Of a DNA stretch of 64,000 nt, positions 12,025 through 22,871 are shown one piece after another. The stretch lies in NCBI GenBank assembly GCA_009103225.1, contig RHPI01002048.1, positions 409,357 to 473,356 of the forward strand. The letters are read 5' to 3'. The position numbers and the translations under genes were made by a program. This DNA comes from Chlorokybus atmophyticus (Eukaryota; Streptophyta; Chlorokybophyceae; Chlorokybales; Chlorokybaceae). The notes under the pieces are model-generated. The model saw nothing but the letters and a program-made list of their open reading frames with translations, did no database searches and was not told the DNA's origin. The stretch's first letter is position 1, and each line of letters starts with the position of its first letter.

Positions 12025-15000
12025 ATGGCAGCAGCAGGGTTGTGCCATGGCGGTTGCTTGCAAATGGCCGCATTGGGCGCTCCGGCTCCTGCAGGGGCCA
12101 GCAGCAGCACCAGGCGACAGAGGAAGGGTAGGGGGAGGGGTGTGGTGTGCCAGGCCAAGAAGCAGCAGCAGCAGCAGCGTTCGACTGGTGGCGGGGCTAG
12201 CAGAAGAGGTGGCAGCAATCAGGTAGACATGTTGGTCAAATCGCGGGCGTACATACATGCACGCACGCAGGCGAGCACGCTGCACTCTAGTATAACTACA
12301 TATGTATATACGCATGATGTTTCTTTCACATTACCAAGGATGCTTCGTAATCACTCTGCACTCCATTTGCGAGCTGCATGGAAGAAACAATCCTGATTTA
12401 CAGTGTGTCTCCGCGCCGCCATCCACTTCGTTTCCATGCTGTTGTCGCAGCAGCCTTCATCTCATCTCCAATATAGCGAAACAAACAAGCATGCCCTACT
12501 GTGAATCAAGTTTTATTTTCTCTTCTTGGTTCTTCTTCTTTCTTAGGGTCGTACTTGTGTTTACTGTTGCAAGGCACCAGCAGACGAGCACTCTTCATGT
12601 GTCAACTGCCCGCTTGCGATGATACGGACTGTGTTGTCCTCAATGGGATGTACGTTTGTGTTGCGTGACGGGTCGTGTTCAGCGCTTTAACAAGGTTGCA
12701 AGCATGATGTTGTGTACAAACCGCAGCCACACACCTATACATGCACACCCACACGCCAGCACACGCCCAGCCGCGCATGCACCAGAGTTGCACACACATA
12801 CATGCTCAGTACAGTTCATCACACCGCTGCTCGCTCCAATGACAGGTGACTCAGCTGCAAAGAAGATCGCAACAGCCACTGCCGCTGGTTCAGGACGCAC
12901 CAGACCTCACTTCCAAAGAAACACCATCACCATCACCCTCCTCCTCCTCCTCCTCGTCCTCCTTCTCCTCCTCCTCCTCATCATCATCATCAATTGGAAG
13001 AGAGCGCCACAATGACCATCAACAACAACACAATCAGCATTCATCAGAGCAGCCGACAGTTTCAAGTTCAAACAGCATCCAAGAGCCCGAGGGCGACGAG
13101 AACATGTTAGAGCTCCCCCGCGAGAAAGGCATGTTGGCCGGGTTGTTGCGTCCCGCGTGGGTTCGCCTCCTTCGCGTGTCAGCCTCACTGCCCCTCGCAA
13201 TAAGTGAACTTGCCGTCATCGCGGGTATGTCCGCGGTTGGGACTGTCATAGAACAGAACCGTAGCACGCAGTTCTACTTTGAGACTTACCCCGACAACCC
13301 CGCGTTGTTCGGCTTCCTCACGGGTGGGTTTATACTCCAACTTGGGCTGGACCACGTGTACACGACGTGGTACTTCCTCGCCCTACTCGCCGGCCTCGCC
13401 TTTTCACTCTCCGCATGCACGTGGACACGCCAACGCCCGCTCGTCAAATCCGCCAACCGATGGCGCTTTGCACGCAATGCTAACAGCTTGACAAAGCTAG
13501 AAGTGAACGAAGCTCTACCCAATGCACGCCTAGGCGACGTGGCCCTCGCCCTTATGACACGCGGCTACCAGGTGAGAGAGATAACAATTCACACATACCC
13601 ACATAACAGCGAGTCTTGTTGGATATAGTGTGTGATTTGTTGCCCTGGCAGGTGTTTGCGAGTGGTCCCGCATTGTACGCGTTCAAAGGCGTGGCGGGCA
13701 GGTTGGCGCCGATTGGCGTGCACGCGAGTTTGATTCTCATTATGGGAGGAGGCGCAGCCGGCGCGCTCACGGGCTTCCATGGCAGCGCCATGATTCCAGA
13801 GGGTCAGGTGTGGGGAGTACACACACTTCTCCCATATTGGTTTGTGGTTCTCTCGTCGTTTCTGATGATCTGAGGAGTTCATGTGCGCGCAGGATTTTAT
13901 TGTGGGTGAAGCTATGGAAGCGCAGAGCCCGCTTGCGGGTCATCCAGATGCGTTGGATGCGCAAGTGTACGTGAACGACTTCCACATAGACTACCTACCG
14001 ACCGGAGAGGTGACGTTTGTGTACAAAGTGACGAATGCTCGAGGCAGCATTCTGGCTCCAACATTGTCACGCCGCTCATGCTCATGCATGTTGTCTCGCT
14101 GCCCCACCGCAGGTTTCACAGTTTTACTCGGACCTGTCACTCTACGACCCGCGAACCAACCAAGTCACACGCAAGATGATATCGGTACGGCACCCCCAAC
14201 TAGCATTCTGTTCACTGTGTCCCAGTAATAACAACAACAACAACAACAACAACAACAGGTGAACGATCCTTTGAGGTACGGCGGTGTCACGATGTATCAG
14301 ACAGATTGGAGCATAGCCGCCATTCAGTTGCGGGTTGGCAATGGTGAACCAATCAGGCTGGCCATGGGTCAGTTGCAAAAGGAGGGAGGAAAGGTGCTTA
14401 CAGCCGGCAGTGGACCTCATACAACAATGTGGTTGACGCAACATTGGGCTCACGCTCTTGTGTTGTTGTGTTGTTGCAGTCGGACGACAAGCTGTACGCT
14501 GCTTACCTCCCGACCAACGCTGAAGACCCTCGGCAAGGAGTGTGAGTGGACCGCACAGTCAAATTGGCTGTCCTTACGTGTCTGTCTACATGTGTATGTA
14601 TGAGTGCACGTGCATGCGTGCGAGTATTTGTGAAGTGGAAGTTACGAATCACAGCTGAAAAAGCAGTGTAGCATTCATCTCATGCCGCAGGTCCATGCTC
14701 GCTCGCACGCTTGAAGAGGTTGTTCTGTACGACAAGACAGGCAAGTTTGTTGGCGTGCGAAGGCCCGGCTCCAACAAGCCGATTGAGGTCAACGGCGTGA
14801 GCCTGGTCATTGAGCAGCTCACCGGAAGCACAGGACTGGAGCTGAAGGTCAGCACGCATGCAACACACTGCTATGCAGTCTTACCACTACCACTCTTGGT
14901 TGTCTCCTAACACAACTACTGTTATGTTGGCGCAGATGGATCCCGGTGTGCCGTGGGTATATGCAGGGTTCGGAGGCCTCATGCTCACCACATTCTTGAG

Positions 15001-15289
15001 CTACCTGTCTCATTCGCAGGTGAAGGGAGCTGTCTTTTACCCACCTGTGTGTTGTGTTGTGTCAAGCATGTTATTCATCATCATTGTGTGCGTGTGGCAA
15101 TCGCAGGTGTGGGCTCTTCAGCAAGGGTCCAGCGTGCACGTGGGCGGCAAGACCAACCGTGCAACGCTGGCGTTCCGCAACGAGATGTCGGACATGTTCG
15201 ACGAGGTACCCGAGTATGAAGGCCCGGATGGCGGCCTCGGCGCGGCCGTAGCGCAGGTTGCGCCTTCCGAGCAAACGGCTGTTGCGTAG
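12025..15289 (+). CDS. CCS1: Ccs1/CcsB (ResB family), plastid c-type cytochrome assembly
   Basis: Ten exons: 12025-12222, 12846-13571, 13652-13807, 13893-14009, 14113-14184, 14259-14393, 14480-14541, 14691-14847, 14936-15019 and 15107-15289. They encode 629 residues, with every phase closing. Exon 1 is a plastid transit peptide with a likely cleavage area near 'VVCQAKK'. A low-complexity Ser/His/Gln region follows. The ResB core has membrane segments near residues 185 ('LAISELAVIAGMSAVG'), 245, 330 ('GVHASLILIMGGGAAG', including the conserved His) and 550 ('WVYAGFGGLMLTTFLSYL'), with a lumenal domain between the third and fourth. With CcsA it moves and attaches haem to apocytochromes f and c6 at the thylakoid lumen (system II). 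Exon 6 follows an (AAC)n acceptor tract. Confidence 0.94.
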
Positions 15290-15967
15290 ATGCTTGCATA
15301 GGAGTTCGAAGTCAGATGCTGTTGCTGCCGTTGCAGACAACTGCAGCACGTTGCCTCGCTGTGTAGTGTACTTTCTTGCGGGGTCGTATGCTGCTGGGGT
15401 CCATGCTGATAGCGCGCTTGCTGTTAGTTCTAGTTGCGTGTAGTGTTGCTAGTGATGGTTACCAGATACGGCACAGGTTTCGCTCCCTCGCCATGACTTA
15501 ATGCCCCAGTGAGCTAGCTTGCCAATAACGCTGCAGTCATCAGCCTAAATTCCACTGACAAAGCTAGTGAATGCAGCATGTGTCGGCCTGATGGACACTG
15601 CCAGTATAGTATCGGTTATGTAGTAATGTAGACAGCCATATTGTGTGAGTGGGCATGCGTGTGCATGAAATGCCTGCCTGCCTGCCTGCCCCGATGCCCA
15701 TGCGACCAGTTGCAGATGGACTGTGCACTACGGTTATGGTGTCATAAGTGATCGTCTGGCTTTGACGTCCAACAGAACACTGCTCTCAGCAGATAGCGTC
15801 ATTGAGGCAGCAAGTGGCCAATGTATAGTGCAATATGTTCCGTACATATACAAAAACGTTAGGGGCTTATCAAGAGGCAATTGTCCCTCCCGCATCGCAA
15901 TGGATCCACAACATGGTGTGTGCAATCGTGCAGCATATCTTGAGAATAATTCAACCAAGCGTATTTA
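15290..15967. other. Convergent intergenic region
   Basis: This lies between the stop of Ccs1 and the 3' end of the transporter pseudogene. It contains a short (TGCC)n run near 15672-15689. No gene is seen. Confidence 0.6.
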
Positions 15968-18279
15968 CTACACTGCAGGTGGCGCTGCATTTTGCTTTTT
16001 CCGCAGCTCCATAGCGTCCACACCCAACTCCAACTCGCTCTCTCTCTCGTGCTGCAACAGCGCCCCCTTGGATCCGCCACTCTCAAAAGCCTGCACGCGT
16101 GTGCATGTGTGTTTGTACATGTGCGTGCGTGCGCGAGCAGCAGACACCACTATGAGCATAGCTACAAGACTGCAAATGCGGGCCAAGAACAATAAGAAAA
16201 GGCAAAGAACAACAAGCATCTGCATAAGGTTGACATGGCGTTTGTTGAGCGGCGCGTCCCCTTGATCCTCCTTCTCGACGAGTTGCCGCTCGCGAATCCG
16301 CCGTTGCTGCAAACAGAGCCCCAACATCAGGGCAATGGATCCACACATATTGAGCAAGTTCAACACGACAATGTGTGTTTGAGCACGCACTGTGCGCGTG
16401 TAGAGAGGTGTGTTGGGGAAGGGGAGGGGCCTTACATAACGATGGACGGGGTAGATGATGGGCGTAAGCGCAAGGAGGGCGATAGCGAGGGTCCACCACT
16501 TATTAATGAGGCAGATGATGACAACGGACAAGATGCCAAGGACGGTCTGTAGCGGGACGCCGATGCGCTGACAATACTGTGAACTTGTAGCCGCCGGGCG
16601 CCCACACCATCAGCTTGCACTGGTACCCGATCGGCGTTATAAACGATGCAGACACCGCCATCATCAACGTGTACACAAGCTTCACAAACGTGTAACCCTC
16701 CTTGATGGAAGCCTCGAGCACGATGGGGAACATCAGAGTCACAGCCTGGAACCAACATCAACGTCAGCATCATCACATTGACCCTCAACATCAATGTCAT
16801 GATTAGCAACAGCACGAGAGACAAGTTGCACACACTGACAGCGTTGTTGGTGACCAATTCAGTCATGCGGGCGGTGACGATGTAGACAGCGGCGATGAGG
16901 CCGTTCTTATCGAGGCCGCCGGCCACGATGCCGTCTGCCACGAGCTTGGCTGAACCAGAGTTCAGCATGGCCTTGGAGGTGCCTACGCACAACATACGCG
17001 AGTGAGAGATAACTCTTCCCAACATGTTGGAGAGAGAAAGACAGACGAACATGTACATGGGTGTGCGTGTGTTTTACCAGCGGTGATGGTGATGAGGACT
17101 TCAAGACTGATGCTGGCACGGGTCTCGTTTGGAGTGATGGTTCGGATGAGGAGAAGGATGGCAGCAGCGAACACTGCACAGGTGAGCATGTTGATGTCGG
17201 CCGCCGAGGCACACACCACCATTGCAATGACAGTAATTGCCGCCAAGGGTGCAGCCTCCTCTTCGCCGTGTAGAAGCTGTTCACCTGTTGAACGCAATAC
17301 CATGTGTCATATACACACGTCTACACGTTTGCGTTGGTACTAGATTGTGCTGCTTACTCCGGCGACAAGTGAGAAGTCTTCATTGCGCGCAGGCTTCTTA
17401 GCAATGTTCTTGCTCGCAACGAGTAGTAGGTTGTCGCCCGGTTCGAGGACGATGTCTGCGATGGAGCCCAAAACGTGTGTGGCCTGCCGATGGACGGCGA
17501 TGACGGCGGCCTTGTACTACGGACCTGAACCCCGTCTTGTGCACGCTACGGCTCACCAGCGGGGAGTAGCACAAGCACCACCTCAACAAGAGTTTGTCTA
17601 AAGTCATGCGGTAGAGGTCCAAAAGCACGCCGGTGCCACCGTCGCTGTCCTCATGCGTGAGAAGGAGGCCATCGTGCTGCCAACAAGTTCAGATGGTTGG
17701 TTTCGGTGTAGCACTGGTCAGTTGCTGCTCGGCAAATCAAGCACTGGCGCATGCCAAGCGCACTTTGTGGCTGTGTATTTGCGTGCAAGTATGGGTGTGC
17801 CAAATGTGTGCGTGTACCGGCTATAGCCCACCATGCTCGCAAAGAAGCGCTTATCTCCACCCTGCAGTACGGCCTTTGGCCAGGAGCTGGAGTGATCGTG
17901 GCTTCTTCCTGCGGTTGGTTTCCTCCTCCCCTATCGATCTGCGCAAGGAAGAGGCCCGGCACGTGGCGCATGTTGGCCTTCTCGATGGTCTTGCCCTCCA
18001 CCTTGCCGCCGAGCGCCACAGAGGCCACGATAACGTATTGGCGCGAGTTCTTGTACACGTCCGCCGAGGTATGACGGTCAGGAAGCAACTTGTCGCCAAG
18101 CGTCGCGAGCAAGATGCCGCCGCTGATTGCAGCCGGTAAGCCCACCTCAGCAATCTGAAAGAACCCAACCTGCATCACGAATGACAAATATGTGAGAGAG
18201 AGAGAGAGAGGCAGAAGAGATATTGCAAGAACATCATCATGCGCACAATAACACATGCAGTCATGCAAGCGCACGCTGA

Positions 18280-18410
18280 CACGCATGCAGACACACACAC
18301 ACGCATGCAGACACACACACACACACACGCACACGCACACGCACACGCACACGCACACCCACACGCACACGCACACGCACACGCACACGCACACGCACAC
18401 GCACACATGC
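18280..18410. repeat. CA/CACACG microsatellite inside a pseudogene intron
   Basis: Near-pure repeats of CA and ACACGC units lie in the intron that also holds the TRIM element. The alternating purine-pyrimidine sequence is Z-DNA-prone. Confidence 0.9.
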
Positions 18411-18453
18411 GCTTTCGCGCCCAGCGTGCCCAACGAGCTGGTTGGGATGATAT

Positions 18454-18943
18454 TGTCACGGATGACTAAATAATAAGGCCACAATTCCAGCAAAACACAC
18501 TTTGTGCTTTTGTGGCCTAGTGGTTTGTTACATTGGTCATCGGAGCTTGAGACCCAAAAAGTCCTGAGGTTGAACCGCCTTGCGGCAGATCAAAACGGAT
18601 TTTTGCGGTCATTGTTCAATCCAAGGGGTCGCGCGCGCCTGGTTAGGGCAGTAACGCGCGACTTGCCGGACGGCAGTCGGTCGTTCCGACGCATCGCGCT
18701 TGATACTACGCGACTTTGCCTGACGACTGACAATCGGTCCCACACGCGCAATGCGCGCTGCGACTGCTCATTGATGATTGCAAAATCGCTTCCACTGCTC
18801 AGTGACGAGAGCCCTGTAAACACTCACATCCAATGAGGACATTAGTCACCTAAGTGGGGGGGAATGTCACGGATGACTAAATAATGATGCCACAATGGCC
18901 GCAAAACACACTTCGTGCTTTTGTGGCCTAGTGGTTTGTTACA
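18454..18943 (+). mobile_element. TRIM-type miniature LTR retrotransposon
   Basis: This is a 490-bp element with two 79-bp terminal repeats (18454-18532 and 18865-18943), both starting TGTCAC and ending GTTACA. It is flanked by a perfect 5-bp target duplication GATAT (18449-18453 and 18944-18948). Directly after the left repeat is 'TTGGTCATCGGAGC', placed like a primer binding site. Directly before the right repeat is the purine tract 'AAGTGGGGGGGA'. The 332-bp interior has no useful open frame, so it is non-autonomous. It lies in an intron of the transporter pseudogene. Its last 30 or so internal bases resemble those of the chromovirus at 53801-59627. Confidence 0.92.
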
Positions 18944-19392
18944 GATATGGTGACGGTACGATAAAACCGTGAGCTTACTTGAAACCAGGGATGTTCTGTT
19001 GTGCAAGGAAGTTGACGATGAGGTTGGTGCCGATGATAAAGCATGTGCCGCCGACGATGGCTGCATAGGAGAGTGGTATGAGGAAGTTGAAGGGTGCGCG
19101 GTTGGCTGCGCGCGAGAGTATTCGAGTAGCGCGGGGATCATCATCGCCACGATGTTTGCGTGTTGTTTTAAAGCATTGACAGCGCCGCGATGGGCACGTA
19201 GATCCTCAGCACCGACTCCGTGTGCATCGGCCACCGCCCAAGCCGCCACGTTAACACACACTGCGCGACTTCATCAGCTCCGTAGTCTCCACCGATGCGC
19301 ACAAGCACATAAAGGCAATGTGAGCATCTCATTGGGCCATATTAATGGACATGTATGCATGTACAGAACGATTGATATGTGCTGTGTGCCAT

Positions 19393-19495
19393 TATAACAT
19401 CGGCGCCTTAACATTAGACTACGGCAGCAGAGTTCGCTGCCATATAGGGAGCCACATGCCTCATGTATGTCCCATACCATATCGTCGCAAAATGT
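19393..19495 (-). repeat. Dispersed repeat, copy 1 (tRNA-like A-box)
   Basis: This matches 21436-21531 over about 95 bases with few differences. Both share 'gccacatgcctcat' and 'tatgtcccataccatat'. On the minus strand the second copy contains 'TAGCCTAGTGGTTAAGGCGC', which fits a pol III A-box; here the matching block is more diverged. Confidence 0.75.
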
Positions 19496-19992
19496 CTTCC
19501 CTGCCGGCCCACAAAACATTGGCAACGGCCGTGCACCTGAGGGTACCCATTTAAACTGTCGTGGCATAATCCACCTGTAATCTCGACACAGGGACCTGAG
19601 TATAATGGCCGTCACCATAGTCAGTCGGCGGCCGTCTGCATAAAAGGACTGACCCTACTGAAAGGTACCTAAAAGTTGCCAACTTAGTCATAATAAGGCG
19701 ACTTTGCCTAACTGAAGTACCTAACCATTATTGAACAGTTAGGTACCGGCGACTGTACGCTAACTGAGCAAAATTATCAGGTCCCTTAAGGTACCTTCAA
19801 GGTATCACCCGTTGATGATTTGTACCTTTGCAGGTACCTGTTGATACCGCTCAGTCATGATTGGGTGTCACACGTAATTATCGTCGAAAGAATGTGCTTG
19901 AAAAATAAGTAACTAATGTATAATTCATTAATATCTTTTATAATTAATATATAATTAATTAAACAAGATATTACAACGTAAATTACACTGAG

Positions 19993-20025
<33 letters not shown>

Positions 20026-20041
20026 GTAGTAGTACTACTAC
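19993..20041. repeat. (CTA)n trinucleotide repeat with a palindromic switch
   Basis: About ten CTA units turn into TAG/AGT units and back to ACT, so part of the tract can fold on itself. Confidence 0.9.
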
Positions 20042-21435
20042 CCTTGTACTAAGCTGCCGCTCCAGCACCGCCGTCGCTGTTCGTCCTCTGCCGCCGGCGC
20101 TGGACAGCACAAGGCGGTGAAGGCAATTAAACAAGCGCAATGAACATACACAACATACACAACATACACACTCACATGCTGCCGCTTGCCATGTACCGCC
20201 GCCGCCGCTGCCGCCTAGCTCAGTTTGGCCTAGCCAGGCTTGGCCTGCCTTGGTTAAGCTTAGCCTGGCATGGCATGGCCGCCCTAAGACAAGAAGGGTG
20301 GTTAGGCTGCATGCGGTGTTGTGCGTAGTGCAACGTTAGACAGCAACCAAACTTACCTACTGTACGCCGCTGCCGCCGCCGCCGCCATCATCATCGCCAC
20401 GACACAATTGTCCTTGAAGCCGTTGAGCATTTGAAACAAATGCACGGCTTTAAGTTCAGTTTAAATTTCAATTATACAATCATACCATAAAAAGGTACGA
20501 CGGCACCAGTATACTTTGTCGTGATGAGTACCATACTGGGTACTATAATGGAGCTGTTGTACCACTGTTGTACTCGCCGCCATTGCTCCTCCCTCTTTGG
20601 TGACTTAGTTGGGACTGAGTGGTCACTTGCTTGCCAATTAACGTTCGTCGCCGCCGCGGCTTGTGTACGGCCGGCGGCCGGCTGCGGTACAACTTTAACT
20701 CGCTGATATCATTTGTCGCCATTAGGGTCATGAACATTTACCTAACTGTCATAACCTTATGCAATTGGTAGGTTGCCGTTGCGTAAGCTGGATGAGCGGC
20801 GGCGGTCGGCCGTCAGAATATGTTGCTGTCACGTCATCACTGATAGGCAATAGTCCACTTTATTGTGCGATAGGCGGTCGGCAATTTATTGTTGTCCACA
20901 ACATGCACCCGTAGCCCATTCAGTCCCTTTATGCCTCAAGTCGTTAGGGTCGCTACGGTCAGATAGGGTCAGGCACCCTACAGTCCCTTAGTCCCTTGTC
21001 AATCACCGTGTAAAATTTGCGACGATATGTTACATTTCTCGCAACCCATTACCCGTGAGGATCACCGTGCATGAACCAAATACGGCGACTGTAGGTAGTT
21101 AGTACCTAGGCCGGTCCGGTGTCGCCAATCGAGCTCGCCGCGACCTATCCACAACCGGCAAGTCGCACGCCTGACCCTCGTGCCCGTCTTCATGGGACCG
21201 GGCTGTTGTCACTGCACGCCGACAGCAAGTCATCAGGCAAACCTGCGACCGCTCAGACGGTCGTAGGATCATAAGTACCACCGCTGCAACGGGTGCGACT
21301 GACGCACCGCAGGCCCCGCGCGGTGCGTACCGCCATTTATTTGCTAAATTTTGTGTTGGATCGAATTCACGGCAACTAGCAGTCGTTATCCTCATGGGTT
21401 CCAAACCTATGCCGCTCAGCTCCGTTGCCACCGTA

Positions 21436-21531
21436 TCATTGGCGCCTTAACCACTAGGCTACGGCAGCAAAAGTCGCTGCCATAGGAGGAGCCACATGCC
21501 TCATATATGTCCCATACCATATATGTTACAG
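21436..21531 (-). repeat. Dispersed repeat, copy 2 (possible tRNA-derived SINE head)
   Basis: Second copy of the repeat at 19393. The minus strand reads 'TAGCCTAGTGGTTAAGGCGC' (A-box-like), and 'GGTTTGGAACCC' (weak B-box-like) follows about 60 bases later, near 21400. No cloverleaf closes, so this is not a tRNA gene. SINE origin is inferred. Confidence 0.5.
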
Positions 21532-21828
21532 CCACATGGTATGCGAAACCGCCACCTACTCCGCACATAACCGGGTCTAGTCTGCTGGATACGACCAGGT
21601 GAAAACCAAACCAGAATAGGTGCTGGCTAGGTACGAAAACCAGGCATAGCTGGTCTTGGGACTAGGGTCTACCCTGGTCCTTACCTACTTTATCACCGCG
21701 AAAAACAATGTACAACCATATATGGAGAGACATCTGCACCAGGCGGCAATAGCGGGCGCTGAAAGCCGCGAACCAGGGTCAAATCATGACGTATGACCGC
21801 GAAAACCAACCATGTTTAAATTCCCTCG

Positions 21829-22203
21829 ATTGTCACCGCTACTTCACCAATTTCCGCACTAGGGGTACGCGGCACCTATGCAATCTACAATACGAGGTAC
21901 TTATATAAGTCACCGGTTATTTCATTGTCACCGCTAATTCACCCATTTCCGCACTAGGGGTACGCGGCACCTATGCAATCTACAATACGAGGTACTTATG
22001 TAGGTCACCGGTTATTCGATCAGCATCTAACCGCCAATTATAGTTAACTATATGCAATACATGTATTGTCACCGCTAATTCACCCATCTCCGCACTAGGG
22101 GTACGCGGCACCTATGCAATCTACAATACGAGGTACTTATGTTGGTCATCGGTTATTCGATCAGCATCTAACCGCCCATTATAGTTAATATCATGCTATA
22201 CAT
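21829..22203. repeat. Three-copy tandem repeat
   Basis: Copies begin at 21829, 21924 and 22065 with 'ATTGTCACCGCTA' and share about 90 bases, including 'gcactaggggtacgcggca' and 'caatctacaatacgaggta'. Copies 2 and 3 also share a further segment starting 'cgatcagcatctaaccgcc'. The periods are 95 and 141 bases, so the unit was extended between duplications. Confidence 0.92.
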
Positions 22204-22221
22204 GAAATGTGTAGCATGATA

Positions 22222-22312
22222 TCCACATTCGTTTGGTCGTCGCCCGATGGGTTTCGACCTCAAGCGCAAAGGCTGATAGCCTCCGCTCAACCCACTGAGC
22301 CACATTTAGCGC
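22222..22312 (-). repeat. tRNA-like sequence (probable SINE head or tRNA relic)
   Basis: The minus strand reads 'GTGGCTCAGTGGGTTGAGCG', an excellent pol III A-box and D-arm, followed about 40 bases later by 'GGTCGAAACCC', a good B-box. The acceptor and anticodon stems do not pair correctly, so it is not a functional tRNA gene. Confidence 0.55.
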
Positions 22313-22343
22313 ACTCGACAATTGTGGTAGATGGTTGACCCTC

Positions 22344-22419
22344 TATAGTGTTGTCAGCGCATGTCCCTCAACCGCTGCTCTGCGCAACGGTTGAAGTACT
22401 TGCACTTGACAACACTATA
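22344..22419. repeat. Imperfect hairpin with 13-bp perfect ends
   Basis: 'TATAGTGTTGTCA' at 22344-22356 is exactly complementary to 22407-22419. An inner 'CAACCG...CGGTTG' pairing lies within. The length (76 bases) and terminal inverted repeats resemble a very small MITE, but no target duplication was found. Confidence 0.75.
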
Positions 22420-22710
22420 CAGGTACAAGGTTTTATCGGCCACCAGCAGCAAAAGGTGACCGGTTAACCAACTGCGTTACACCCTTAACTACCTACGATC
22501 AGTTACCAGCATACGTACTCATACCAAAAACGTACGTTACCCACTACAGTCTACCCTCGATGTAACATACCCTCACATTAAGAGCATCTACGATATAAGA
22601 GCCAAAAGGCCTTTGCAATTTCGTGCATATAAGCAAAATCACCTCCCAATAAGAGTAAGAGCACTCGATATAGGAGCGCTCTGACCTAGTAGGCAACTCT
22701 CTTATCGAGA

Positions 22711-22835
22711 GGGGGTTACGCAGGGGGTTACGCTCTAGTTACGCAGGGTTACGCAGGGTTACGGGTTAAGGTTACGGTTACGGATTACGGGTTACACGTT
22801 ACGCAAGGTGTTACGCAGGGGTTACGCATGAGGTT
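22711..22835. repeat. Degenerate GTTACG array
   Basis: About ten GTTACG words in irregular spacing, many as 'gttacgcaggg', sit directly next to the hairpin at 22836. This looks like a decayed minisatellite. Confidence 0.85.
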
Positions 22836-22871
22836 ACCTCATAATAAGAGCTACAACTCTTATTATGAGGT
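22836..22871. repeat. Perfect 15-bp inverted repeat
   Basis: 'ACCTCATAATAAGAG' is followed after a 6-base loop by its exact complement. The same 'ataagag/ctctta' words recur in the next 100 bases. Confidence 0.9.

Larger units (their letters stand above)
15968..19319 (-). pseudogene. SAC1/SLT-like anion (sulfate-type) transporter pseudogene
   Basis: Minus-strand pieces match the SLC13-like algal SAC1/SLT family: 12-TM transporter halves around two RCK_C (TrkA-C) domains. Visible blocks, N to C, are 'SVLRIYVPIAALSML' then NNT, 'NFLIPLSYAAIVGGTC', 'GFFQIAEVGLPAAISGG', the RCK_C blocks ('MRHVPGLFLAQIDR', 'IVLEPGDNLLLVASKN'), 'TELVTNNA' plus 'LMFPIVLEAS', and a basic tail ending at 15968. The reading frame is broken repeatedly: an in-frame TAA at 19168-19170, and frame changes near 19158, 19105, 17870, 17607, 17570, 17517, 17257 and 16578. 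The intron donor near 18979 also lacks one expected base. No N-terminal start is found past 19319. Neighbouring genes are intact, so decay is more likely than poor sequence, though local error cannot be excluded. Confidence 0.85.

Noticed and set aside
13000-13280. Minus-strand Arg-rich frame opposite Ccs1
   Set aside because: Shadow of the Ccs1 serine-rich exon.
18255-18473. His/Thr-repeat and Cys/Val-repeat frames
   Set aside because: They are translations of the CACACG microsatellite.
18480-18600. A tRNA gene, because 'TGGCCTAGTGGTT' and 'GGTTGAACC' look like A and B boxes
   Set aside because: The first is inside the TRIM repeat, present twice, and no cloverleaf forms.
21829-22203. CRISPR array, because of repeated units
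   Set aside because: The repeats are 90 bases or longer with unequal spacing and no short unique spacers, in eukaryotic DNA without cas genes.
22711-22835. Interstitial telomere
   Set aside because: The GTTACG words are irregular and do not match a known TTTAGGG-type unit. The actual telomere unit of this species is not visible here.
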